9,855 nucleotides of DNA, taken from NCBI GenBank assembly GCA_030150795.1, contig JASLFF010000259.1:1-9855 (forward strand), written 5' to 3'. Made by a program: the position numbers and the translations under genes. The notes under the pieces were generated by a model. That model did not search any database. It saw nothing but the letters and a program-made list of their open reading frames with translations, and was not told where the DNA came from. This document shows positions 1-6,168 of this stretch, piece after piece; the stretch's first letter is position 1, and each line of letters opens with the position of its first letter. Source of the stretch: Terriglobales bacterium. Its GTDB lineage: Bacteria; Acidobacteriota; Terriglobia; Terriglobales; Gp1-AA117.

Positions 1-1126
1 CAGTAGGGGAGGGGTTCACAAACTCAGAATTCTGCCGCGTGGCTCCGTAACGCAGCAGGTTGTGCCAGTGTGCGGTGGTCTGGTTCTGGAGCGTCGCGCC
101 AACGTAAGTATTGTCTTCCGTCTGAAAGGAATCGTCCGGGATGCCGAAGAAATCGATTGCGTTGGGAACGTCCACCTTCGCGGCCACGCGGCGAACGGTC
201 AGGCGCAAGCTGGTGGAAGCGCCGGGCGTCCAGCCAAAATTTCCCGCATAGGTGCCGTTGTGGAAGTGAGGATTGCTGGAAGTATTGCCGCCATCAAACC
301 GCGCAAACTCTGAGAAGTAATCGATCTGGCGAAAAATGCCGCCGAGAGACAAATCGTTATGCAGGCTGTTGAAGTTTCCTGCATCAAACGCGTAGCTGAA
401 TTGCGGGATAAAGGTTGAACCTTGTGACGTGGTCATGTTTACCACGCCGGCCAGCGCATCGGAGCCATAAAGCACGCTGTTGGGCCCGCGAAAGATTTCG
501 ATCTGGTCAATTCCGGTGGTAAAGATTCCGCCAAAATCCACCGTGCCTCCAATTTCATTCAACGGAACACCATCGAGCAGGACTTTGTTGAATTTGCTCT
601 CACCGCCGCGGATAAAAAGAGATTCATTGATTCCGCGCTGACCGTTTTCCAGCACCTGCACCCCTGGAACCGGTCGCAACGTCTCCAACACCTCCGGCTT
701 GTACTGAAACTGATCTGCGGTCACCACAGAGACGGAGGCGCCCGTCTGCGTTGCCGGCAAGCTGGTTCCGGTGGCAGAAACCACTATCTGCTGTGACACG
801 CTGCCGAGCTTCAACGCAAGATCAACCGCCGCATTGCTGCTGCTTCCAACATAGATAGCTTCGCTGTGCTGTGAAGCAAAGGACGTCGCCATGGCTCTTA
901 CCTGATATCGTCCCGGCGGAAGCGGAGAAAAGCGATACTTGCCTTCAGAATCCGATGTTGTGGAAGAAACTGGTTTGCCCTGGCGAAGAAGCTGGACTTG
1001 AGCGCCAGGAACCACGGCACCCAGGGGATCGGTAATAGTTCCGTGAATGTTGCCGCCTTCAGCGATGACTGGAAGCGTTGTGAGTGCAAACGCCAGCACA
1101 AGGCCGGCACAAAAAAACGATTTCAT
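1..1126 (-). CDS. btuB: TonB-dependent outer-membrane receptor, BtuB-like (cobalamin/corrinoid importer), N-terminal part
   Basis: The gene starts at the ATG at 1126-1124 and runs off the left edge, leaving 375 codons without a stop. A strong Shine-Dalgarno (GGGAGGAG, 1142-1135) lies 8 nt upstream. Residues 1-22 are a signal peptide (Lys2, hydrophobic core, cleavage probably after VIA). Residues 25-108 are a carboxypeptidase-regulatory-like beta-sandwich (GxITDPLGAVVPGA, DSEGKYRFSPLPPGRY). QQIVVSATG at 112-120 is a TonB-box-like stretch. Residues about 127-235 are the TonB plug: RGGESKFNKVLLDGVPLN at 173-190 and IEIFRGPNSVLYGSDALAG at 209-227. After that the beta-barrel begins and is cut by the window. 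The family imports scarce ligands across the outer membrane using TonB energy. The ligand is inferred to be cobalamin because a B12 riboswitch lies in the leader; the plug alone would not prove it. Receptor class is very sure, ligand fairly sure. A related corrinoid or cobalt-chelate receptor is the alternative. Confidence 0.9.
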   Translation of the reverse strand, partial: MKSFFCAGLVLAFALTTLPVIAEGGNIHGTITDPLGAVVPGAQVQLLRQGKPVSSTTSDSEGKYRFSPLPPGRYQVRAMATSFASQHSEAIYVGSSSNAAVDLALKLGSVSQQIVVSATGTSLPATQTGASVSVVTADQFQYKPEVLETLRPVPGVQVLENGQRGINESLFIRGGESKFNKVLLDGVPLNEIGGTVDFGGIFTTGIDQIEIFRGPNSVLYGSDALAGVVNMTTSQGSTFIPQFSYAFDAGNFNSLHNDLSLGGIFRQIDYFSEFARFDGGNTSSNPHFHNGTYAGNFGWTPGASTSLRLTVRRVAAKVDVPNAIDFFGIPDDSFQTEDNTYVGATLQNQTTAHWHNLLRYGATRQNSEFVNPSPT

Positions 1127-1364
1127 CTGTAAGACTCCTCCCGCGGAAGTAGTCAAAGGTCGCAAGCGGCACGAATGGAGTGGAGAGCTTGTCTACTGAT
1201 CCGCGCGTTGAGCCGAGGATCGATTTAGAAATCGCATAAAGAGATTTCTGAGCAGCAAAAGTCTGGCAGTCAGTAAATATCTTTTGCAGACAACGGCACC
1301 GAACCCAGGATCGCAAGAAAGCTCTCCGGCTCTCCCTGCGCAGCCGGAAACGCCCAATGACGGG
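1127..1364 (-). other. Leader between B12 aptamer and btuB-like start (expression platform region)
   Basis: About 240 nt of non-coding leader follow the aptamer. It holds three perfect 7-bp inverted repeats, read on the minus strand: TCCGGCT/AGCCGGA (arms 1342-1348 and 1325-1331), GCAAAAG/CTTTTGC (1281-1287 and 1255-1261), and AGAAATC/GATTTCT (1243-1249 and 1227-1233). The first is followed after a few bases by TTTCTT, which would make only a weak intrinsic terminator. None has a long U tract, and none includes the ribosome binding site. Whether control is by termination or translation cannot be decided by eye. Confidence 0.5.
1135..1142 (-). promoter_or_regulatory. Ribosome binding site of the btuB-like gene
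   Basis: GGGAGGAG on the minus strand, 8 nt before the ATG at 1126. It fixes the start of a gene whose end is not in the window, and it is the element that a riboswitch acting on translation would have to hide. Confidence 0.8.
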
Positions 1365-1547
1365 CATCTGGCCGGTCTCCTGACTTACGCCTCAAGTGAA
1401 CCTGAAGCGCCTTCCCGGGTCTTCTCTCCATTCACGCCAAAACCAGGCGCGGTGGGGACCATTTCCCAGTGGCATGTTGCTCAGGTTCTCAGCGCTTACA
1501 GTTGCGGGGCAGTGGCGGATTCTCACCGCGCTTCCCATTACCAGACG
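1365..1547 (-). promoter_or_regulatory. Cobalamin (vitamin B12) riboswitch
   Basis: Read on the minus strand, the stretch carries the conserved blocks of the cobalamin aptamer in the right order. GGGAAGCGCGGTGAGAATCC starts at 1536, and ACTGCCCCGCAACTGT follows it, ending at 1498. ATGCCACTGGG (1475-1465), CCCGGGAAGGCG (1419-1408) and the B12 box AAGTCAGGAGACCGGCC (1386-1370) come next. The ends close by a 7-bp stem, CGTCTGG (1547-1541) with CCAGATG (1371-1365), including one G-U pair. The roughly 110 nt between the core and the B12 box leave room for the peripheral helices of the large, adenosylcobalamin-type class. It lies upstream of the TonB receptor on the same strand. Known riboswitches of this kind reduce expression of B12 importers when cobalamin binds, so repression is the expected outcome here. 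Confidence 0.95.
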
Positions 1548-1555
1548 GAAGAAAA

Positions 1556-1583
1556 CTTATATGAGAGCGGCAGCCAAGGTCAA
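1556..1583 (-). promoter_or_regulatory. Sigma70-type promoter for the riboswitch-btuB transcript
   Basis: On the minus strand TTGACC (1583-1578) and TATAAG (1561-1556) are separated by 16 nt; each matches the consensus at five of six positions. Transcription would start near 1549, almost exactly where the outer aptamer stem begins (1547). That agreement between two independent signals makes this the best supported promoter in the window. Confidence 0.7.
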
Positions 1584-1659
1584 GGAATTTAGGAAATTTG
1601 CTAATTGGCGAAATCCTAATTTTGCCGGGCAATAATGATTAGCCAGCCCAGTGTCAGAG

Positions 1660-2703
1660 CTAGACCGTTCTTTTCCGCCTCTTCCAGATTACATACACAA
1701 TGGCTGCGAGAAGCGCGGCAATCCCGCTAAAAAGTATCCATAGTGGATTTTCTTGCCAGCCCGGAGCTGCCGGAAGCGTGACCGTGGCCGGCGTCTCAGG
1801 CTTCAGAGCAGGAGAGCTTGTTGCCGGGGAAGCGCTTGCCGTCTGGGCCGGCGCCGCCAATCCAGTCCCGGAGATCTCAAACGCAGCCACCTCTCGCACC
1901 ACCGGCTTGCCTACTGCCTGTTCCACCCGGAGCCCTTGCGCCATGCCGGGGCTGGTGAAAGCCGAGGCCGATGACGGCTTGAATGACATAGAGGGCGGAT
2001 GCATGACGGCGAAAGTCCGGATCGGATACGGGAGATTTACCTGCAATCTGGCCGGTTCGCTGTAAGGCAGGTGGTAAACAAACTTAAACAGCGTGTCGCC
2101 CGGCCGGATCGGGAAATCCACGGCGTAGCGCCCTAGCTGCCCTTTGATTGGAACGGGCGCAAGGTTTACCCAGACGCCGCCGCCCTTCTTCACCACAAGC
2201 GAATCCAGCGTGGCTTGGGGCGCGATGGAAATCTCAAAATTGCGCGGCCCGGTTTGAGTGACGGGCGGAACGGAGTCATTCGCAATGCTGTACATCTCCG
2301 TGACCTTCAGCATCTCGCCGTCCGATTCCACCTGGGCGATGCCAAGATTTCCCTGCAGGCCGCGGATGCGCGGAACGGCATCGAAAACCGCGATGTTCAG
2401 TGGTCCATTCCCACTCGCAGTCTGATCATAGTTCACTCCCTGATGCACCACCCGGACAACATGCGGGAGATCGGTGGCGGACAGGGGCAAGCTAAATGCG
2501 CCTGCGGCATCGACCCGCGTTTTGGCTTCCTCTTCCATGCCATTTTGCAGCCGCAGCAGGATGACCTCATCACCGGCGGCGGCTTTGCCGGAAGTCTGGT
2601 TGCGCACCGTTCCGTTGATGGCCTCTGCGGCGCAAGCCGAGAGCGCGCACGAGGAGCAAAAAAGCAACAAGAAGGCGCTTTTGATTGCAGAACTGATATT
2701 CAT
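1660..2703 (-). CDS. Exported protein with carboxypeptidase-regulatory-like N-terminus and C-terminal membrane anchor
   Basis: This is a 347-residue protein of unknown function. Residues 1-26 are a signal sequence; LSAC at 21-24 also fits a lipobox, so it could be lipidated at Cys24. Residues about 27-105 (INGTVRNQTSGKAAAGDEV, later DAAGAFSLPL) resemble a carboxypeptidase-regulatory-like beta-sandwich. Residues 110-280 are probably mostly beta. Residues 281-315 are a Pro/Ala/Ser/Thr-rich linker. Residues 320-340 (LWILFSGIAALLAAIVYVIW) form a membrane helix followed by KRRKRTV, so the bulk should face the periplasm with the basic tail in the cytoplasm. The ATG at 2703 has AGGTGA 7 nt upstream. 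It lies 43 nt downstream of the TonB-C gene and is probably co-transcribed with it. The domain layout suggests an envelope scaffold or binding protein; no enzymatic motif is seen. The reading frame is sure, the role unknown. Confidence 0.85.
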   Translation of the reverse strand: MNISSAIKSAFLLLFCSSCALSACAAEAINGTVRNQTSGKAAAGDEVILLRLQNGMEEEAKTRVDAAGAFSLPLSATDLPHVVRVVHQGVNYDQTASGNGPLNIAVFDAVPRIRGLQGNLGIAQVESDGEMLKVTEMYSIANDSVPPVTQTGPRNFEISIAPQATLDSLVVKKGGGVWVNLAPVPIKGQLGRYAVDFPIRPGDTLFKFVYHLPYSEPARLQVNLPYPIRTFAVMHPPSMSFKPSSASAFTSPGMAQGLRVEQAVGKPVVREVAAFEISGTGLAAPAQTASASPATSSPALKPETPATVTLPAAPGWQENPLWILFSGIAALLAAIVYVIWKRRKRTV

Positions 2704-2730
2704 AAGAACTTCACCTATGGATCGCTTCTC

Positions 2731-2745
2731 CCGAGAAATCCTCGG
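2731..2745 (-). repeat. Small hairpin between the two co-directional genes
   Basis: CCGAG-GATTT-CTCGG, a 5-bp perfect stem with a 5-nt loop, lies directly after the TGA of the upstream gene and before the ribosome binding site of the next. No U tract follows, so it is not a terminator. It may merely stabilise the upstream message end. Confidence 0.4.
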
Positions 2746-2746
2746 A

Positions 2747-3868
2747 TCAGTCCGTTACCGAGTCAGCCGCCAGAACAGCACGGGGGGCTGCGCCAAACAT
2801 GATGCCGGTTTCAACCTCCAATCGCTGCCCGTTCCGTTCGTAAGGCCTGAACTTCCACTGCTTCAAGGCATCGCTGATCGCTTTTTGCTGCTCAGGATAC
2901 GCACTCAGAAAGTGTATGTGCCTGATCTTGCCTTCCTTATCGACGATCATGCGCACAGGAACTGCGTTATGCCGTTGTTGCGCAAACACGGGCTCAACGC
3001 GCTCAAGCACGTTTCCACCTGCTGCGTAGTCCTTGATGCACACTGGGACATTGCCCCCGCCTGTGCCTCCGGTTGAGCTGGCTTCCGCCGGCAATTTCAT
3101 TTTGTTGCTCATGTCCAGGACCAGATCCTGCAGCGCCTTGGGATTACGGCTCATCAATACGATTTCCACGGTGTGACAGCGAATCTGGGTGGCCAGCACA
3201 TACCAGTGCAGCTCCGCGTCCGGAGACCAATAGGCAAAGAACATGAAGGGCTGACCGCCAACCGTGGTCTGCGTTGGCTTGAGTTCCACTTGATAGTAAT
3301 CCGGCAAATGGTTTTTTGAGTAGTTCACAAATTGCCGCGCATTGGCGACGGGTAGCGGAGTAAAAAACATGTCCTGCGCGGTGAGCATGATACTGCCCGT
3401 GGTGTCTCCTTTGGAGCCGTCGCTCTGGCCCATCTGGAAGCTGCCACTCCTTTCTAGCTGCGCCAGCACGTAACCTCCGGTATCCGAGGGAGGCGGCGGC
3501 ATGAACTTCTGGAACCAACCGGAGGGCAGAGGGTAGGTGATGCCAAAATATTGGTCGGTGAAGACATTGTTGGTCAGGGCCGCGCTTTCCGGCAACGGAG
3601 TTGTGGAATCGCTGGCGCTCGACCATGCACCCTTGACGATGATTGTGTCCTTGGGCACGACTCCTTCGGGTTGGGGATGCGTGATGACGGAAAAATCGCC
3701 GCCATTCATCGAGGAATTAAGCTGCGCTGGAGCATTTTGAGCTGGGGTATTCTGGCTTGGCGCATTCTGGGCTGGGGTGTCCTGAGTTGGTTGGATTCTT
3801 TGACCCCACGCCGCGAATGCCGTCAACAGCCACATAGCGATCAGGAAACCCGAACGTCTGGACTGCAT
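2747..3868 (-). CDS. Exported protein with TonB C-terminal-like domain
   Basis: This is a 373-residue protein. Residues 1-22 are a basic N-terminus plus hydrophobic stretch (FLIAMWLLTAFAAWG), either a cleaved signal peptide or an inner-membrane anchor. Residues 29-49 are a low-complexity spacer of QNTPA/QNAPA pentapeptides. Residues about 103-262 form a globular domain (FGITYPLPSGW at 108-118) reminiscent of PsbP/DUF1795-type periplasmic modules; this is tentative. After a Gly/Thr linker (265-273), residues about 284-358 match the TonB_C pattern: LERVEPVF, VPVRMIVDKEGKIRHIHFLS, and the hallmark ALKQWKFRPYERNGQRLEVET at the end. Family members of this type transfer energy to, or contact, outer-membrane receptors. 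The ATG at 3868 has GGGAGG 9 nt upstream. The next gene starts 43 nt downstream and the B12 receptor follows. An energiser for that receptor is possible but inferred. The canonical Tyr-Pro of the domain start is replaced by Phe-Ala (295-296). Confidence 0.85.
   Translation of the reverse strand: MQSRRSGFLIAMWLLTAFAAWGQRIQPTQDTPAQNAPSQNTPAQNAPAQLNSSMNGGDFSVITHPQPEGVVPKDTIIVKGAWSSASDSTTPLPESAALTNNVFTDQYFGITYPLPSGWFQKFMPPPPSDTGGYVLAQLERSGSFQMGQSDGSKGDTTGSIMLTAQDMFFTPLPVANARQFVNYSKNHLPDYYQVELKPTQTTVGGQPFMFFAYWSPDAELHWYVLATQIRCHTVEIVLMSRNPKALQDLVLDMSNKMKLPAEASSTGGTGGGNVPVCIKDYAAGGNVLERVEPVFAQQRHNAVPVRMIVDKEGKIRHIHFLSAYPEQQKAISDALKQWKFRPYERNGQRLEVETGIMFGAAPRAVLAADSVTD
3725..3784 (-). repeat. Four tandem 15-bp units inside the TonB-C-like gene
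   Basis: Four in-frame 15-bp units encode QDTPA-QNAPS-QNTPA-QNAPA (residues 29-48). Units differ at a few positions, so the array is not freshly made. It forms the extended spacer just after the signal or anchor segment, where TonB proteins usually carry a Pro-rich periplasm-spanning stretch. Copy number could vary between strains. Confidence 0.8.
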
Positions 3869-3893
3869 ACTTCTGTTCCTCCCGAAAACAAAA

Positions 3894-3935
3894 CTTCTAG
3901 CATCTAGCTTCTAGCCCTTAGCTGCTGGCTAAAAC
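3894..3935. repeat. Degenerate heptamer tandem repeat (CTTCTAG type)
   Basis: Six consecutive 7-mers: CTTCTAG, CATCTAG, CTTCTAG, CCCTTAG, CTGCTGG, CTAAAAC. The first three are nearly identical and the rest drift. The array ends inside the left arm of the large inverted repeat. It lies upstream of the TonB-C-like gene and just outside its ribosome binding site. Confidence 0.6.
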
Positions 3936-4001
3936 CAGGATCATGCACTCCTGACACGCTAGCGGGGCGTGTTATGAAAACCTGATTTTAGCCAGCAGCT
4001 A
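3919..4001. repeat. Long perfect inverted repeat with nested hairpin
   Basis: The arms TAGCTGCTGGCTAAAA (3919-3934) and TTTTAGCCAGCAGCTA (3986-4001) are perfect 16-bp reverse complements. They extend inward by CAGG/CCTG after one mismatch, giving 21 positions with one mismatch. The 51-nt interior holds another perfect stem, ACACGC (3954-3959) with GCGTGT (3967-3972). There is no open reading frame inside and no U tract on either side. It sits between two genes of the same strand. It could be a REP/MITE-like element or a cruciform; which one cannot be told from a single copy. Confidence 0.85.
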
Positions 4002-4020
4002 GGCGCTATCCGCGTTCTTT

Positions 4021-4059
4021 CAAAAACCGGAGCGAGACCAGGTTCGGTCCCGCCCGGAG
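4021..4059 (-). terminator. Intrinsic terminator of the di-heme oxidoreductase gene
   Basis: Read on the minus strand: CCGG-GCGGGACC, loop GAACCT, GGTCTCGC-T-CCGG, then TTTTTG. This is an 8-bp inner stem with one G-U pair, extended by four more pairs after a single-base bulge, and followed directly by five Ts (positions 4026-4022). It lies about 20 nt past the stop of the oxidoreductase gene. It separates that gene from the TonB-C pair downstream. Confidence 0.85.
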
Positions 4060-4079
4060 AGTTGTGATCAAATTGCCGC

Positions 4080-5507
4080 TTACAGCGAACGCAGGAAATT
4101 GATCAGGTTCTGCTGGTCGGTCAGGCTCAGAGCCGCGGCGGCATTGAGCGAGGCGTTTGCTTCCGATCCGTTGCTGCCGTGGGCATTGACGACCGTAACC
4201 AGGTTGTTGGTACGGCCATCGTGTAGGAAGAAGATGCGCTGTCCGAGACCCCACAGCGGCGCTGTGCGGAACTGGTCTCCGCCGGCTCCGCCCTGTGAAA
4301 CGTTGTCCGCCAGTCCTGTGCCCATGTGGTGGACCTCAAGATCGGAGAACAGGTTGGCGGTGGCGTTGCTAAGACCCGCCGTCAACTGCGAGGGCTGAGT
4401 AGTGAGCGATGGCGTATGGCAGACGGCGCAGCCAACGGAGCTAAAGAGCGTGCGCCCGCGGCTGATCGAAGCCGATCCGCCGGGAACGGTGGTGGAAGGA
4501 GTGGGCGGGGCCAGGTCCTGCATGAAGACCGCGAACTGCGTGACGTCGCTGGAAACGCTCGCGGCGTTAGTGCCATTAGAGTGGGTGATGTCCTCCGGGT
4601 AGCCGCCCCCAGCAAGGTTCAGACAGTTCGCCGGAAGTCCGGTTGAGGCCGTTCCACCAGCGCCGTCTTCACCGGGTAGCGGGCGGTCCTGCGTGAACAG
4701 TTCATTGCTGACGCCCATCTCGACGTTGTAAGCCTCACCGGCGAAGATCGTCAGCGATTTATTCTGCGCCTTCCAGCCAAAGCGGCTGATGGTGCCGTCA
4801 TTTCCGTTACGGTTGAAGGCCCCGGCAACACCAAAAGCGTTGCCCGCCTGGGCCGCCTGATTGTTCAACAGGGTTGAGTCGTCAATATTCGCCATCAGGC
4901 CCGAGCCAAATGTCGGCGTGGGAATGCGGAAGATCAGGTTGTTGGCCGCCTGGGCCGCGGCAAAACCAGGCTGCTGCAAGCTGCAGGCGCCAGCGTCAGA
5001 GCGGCCGCTCACCGTGAATATGGTCTCGACTCCGCCGTTCGGGTTATTGGTGTTCACCGTGCCGTTGGAGTTAAAGAAGAACGGAAAGCGGGCTTCGCGC
5101 ACCGGGCCGGTAGCAGTAATGAAAGATGGGATAGTGTTGGTTGAGCCGCTTACCGTGCCGTTGGCAATCACCTGGCTCTGCGGGTTGGCCCCTATGTTGG
5201 GAAAGACACCGGAAGCAGGGCTGGTTCCGCCGGGGGCCGGCTGGGAGTGGCATCCTGCGCACGAGTCGAGGTTAAACCGAGGGCCTAGACCGTTACCCGT
5301 GACCGCTTCACGCTCCTTAAACGTGACGAGTGCGGCATTGAAAAAGGCCAGATCGTTGGGATTGGCCGAAATGGATGCCAACGGCTGGCCGGCATTGACT
5401 CCCGTCGTGCTCCGAACGCCGGGGTCGTTGACTTGGGCAAACGCCGTTCCGACCAGGAAAAGCGCTGCGATTGCGAGTGTTACAACAGAGATATTCCGCC
5501 TCGTCAT
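4080..5507 (-). CDS. Periplasmic di-heme c-type oxidoreductase (DHOR / DUF1111 type)
   Basis: This is a 475-residue exported protein. Residues 1-24 are a signal peptide (TRRN, hydrophobic core, cleavage after AFA). Two haem c attachment motifs are present: CAGCH at 83-87 and CAVCH at 360-364. Between and after them are family hallmarks: HHMG at 393-396, RTAPLWGLG at 414-422, and FLHDGR at 427-432. These match the DHOR (DUF1111) group, distant relatives of di-haem cytochrome c peroxidases and MauG. Members are periplasmic redox proteins whose substrates are mostly unknown, and the label thiol oxidoreductase in databases is weakly founded. Length is normal for the group. The ATG at 5507 follows TAGGAGG with 8 nt spacing. 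It is monocistronic, with its own terminator (4021-4059) and a divergent neighbour on the right. The interior is rich in Asn, Ala, Gly and Thr, so it may be a loopy protein. Class is sure, reaction unknown. Confidence 0.93.
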   Translation of the reverse strand: MTRRNISVVTLAIAALFLVGTAFAQVNDPGVRSTTGVNAGQPLASISANPNDLAFFNAALVTFKEREAVTGNGLGPRFNLDSCAGCHSQPAPGGTSPASGVFPNIGANPQSQVIANGTVSGSTNTIPSFITATGPVREARFPFFFNSNGTVNTNNPNGGVETIFTVSGRSDAGACSLQQPGFAAAQAANNLIFRIPTPTFGSGLMANIDDSTLLNNQAAQAGNAFGVAGAFNRNGNDGTISRFGWKAQNKSLTIFAGEAYNVEMGVSNELFTQDRPLPGEDGAGGTASTGLPANCLNLAGGGYPEDITHSNGTNAASVSSDVTQFAVFMQDLAPPTPSTTVPGGSASISRGRTLFSSVGCAVCHTPSLTTQPSQLTAGLSNATANLFSDLEVHHMGTGLADNVSQGGAGGDQFRTAPLWGLGQRIFFLHDGRTNNLVTVVNAHGSNGSEANASLNAAAALSLTDQQNLINFLRSL

Positions 5508-5672
5508 TGCGAGTTCCTCCTAGATTTCTGGAAATATTGGTTCTGTAGCGAGAACTCTGCCGTACTGCAGACGATTAAGGCTTGTCTGCCAAAAGTGGAC
5601 GGATGGGAAAATTCATGCGTCCCGTCGCTTGCCTATTGCGAGCGCAAAGCCAAGCAGCTGGAACGCGGCCAA

Positions 5673-5702
5673 AACATACAGCAACTCAGATTTATGAGTC
5701 AA
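5673..5702 (-). promoter_or_regulatory. Candidate promoter of the di-heme oxidoreductase gene
   Basis: On the minus strand TTGACT (5702-5697) and TATGTT (5678-5673) lie 18 nt apart. The -35 matches five of six consensus positions and the -10 four of six. The 5' leader would be about 160 nt. The A/T-rich stretch just upstream (5703-5775) fits an UP-like region. Confidence 0.4.
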
Positions 5703-5730
5703 TATAAATTGTCGATAAAGCTTTGATAAC

Positions 5731-5749
5731 AATGGACTATTGTTCCATT
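5731..5749. promoter_or_regulatory. Dyad that could be an operator
   Basis: AATGGA-CTATTGT-TCCATT is a 6-bp perfect dyad around a 7-nt centre, overlapped by AACAA/TTGTT (5730-5742). It lies just upstream of the leftward promoter candidate. No regulator family is recognised from it. Confidence 0.25.
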
Positions 5750-6107
5750 ATGGGAAAAACAATGATCACTCAATTTCATTTTGGGAAGCATTGCATGGCC
5801 GAGACTCTCCCAGAGCCAAATAGGCCCATGCGCTCTCGCCAAAATTCCGAGTACCTCCCTCGAAATCCAGTGAAAACCGGTTGAACTGTTTGAGAATCCC
5901 TGCCGTGACTGCAGACAATTGGAAGCGGTCTGCCAATAGGTGACGGGTTTGAAAATCTGAAACTTTGAAACGCTTCTAGCCAATTACGGCAAGCCGAAAG
6001 GCAGGGGAAAAATACAGCAACCCGGAAGTGGTGTCAAGCAAAATGAAACACCTTACGCAGCTTGGCAATGCGGCAACGTTAGGCATGCACCGGGTTGCAA
6101 CGCGGAA

Positions 6108-6136
6108 TTGCTATTGCTGTTTGGGGAATTTAGGAT
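6108..6136 (+). promoter_or_regulatory. Candidate promoter of the Asp-box protein gene
   Basis: TTGCTA (6108-6113) and TAGGAT (6131-6136) are separated by exactly 17 nt; each matches the sigma70 consensus at four of six positions. Transcription would begin near 6143, about 36 nt before the chosen ATG. That would exclude the upstream GTG at 6137 as a start. Confidence 0.35.
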
Positions 6137-6164
6137 GTGCGGTTCACAATTTTGCCGTCCGCCT

Positions 6165-6168
6165 GGAG
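6165..6168 (+). promoter_or_regulatory. Ribosome binding site deciding the start of the Asp-box gene
   Basis: GGAG followed by AA, 10 nt before the ATG at 6179. The in-frame GTG at 6137 and ATG at 6221 have no comparable purine box at a usable distance, so 6179 is preferred. Confidence 0.55.

Noticed and set aside
1059..1367. 102-codon minus-strand frame in the riboswitch leader
   Set aside because: It lies across the leader hairpins and the receptor start, has no ribosome site, and its composition is not protein-like. A leader peptide is unlikely.
1621..1632. TTGCCCGGCAA palindrome after the membrane-anchored protein gene as a terminator
   Set aside because: It has essentially no loop and is not followed by a T run, so it cannot act as a normal intrinsic terminator.
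2215..2802. 195-codon open frame on the plus strand
   Set aside because: It lies opposite the membrane-anchored protein and the end of the TonB-C gene, which have signal peptides, good ribosome sites and domain sense. The plus-strand product has no recognisable features.
3894..4001. CRISPR-like appearance of repeated short motifs
   Set aside because: Units are 7 nt in direct contact without spacers; there is no 23-37-nt repeat and no cas gene.
3919..4001. Large inverted repeat as terminator of the oxidoreductase gene
   Set aside because: A proper hairpin with a T tract (4021-4059) lies nearer to the stop codon, and the inverted repeat has no T tract at its end.
4861..5523. 220-codon open frame on the plus strand
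   Set aside because: It is antisense to the N-terminal half of the di-heme oxidoreductase, whose CxxCH and signal peptide make the minus strand the coding one.
5699..5983. 94-codon minus-strand frame in the divergent region
   Set aside because: It has a TTG start, no Shine-Dalgarno and random-looking composition, and it runs across the leftward promoter candidate.
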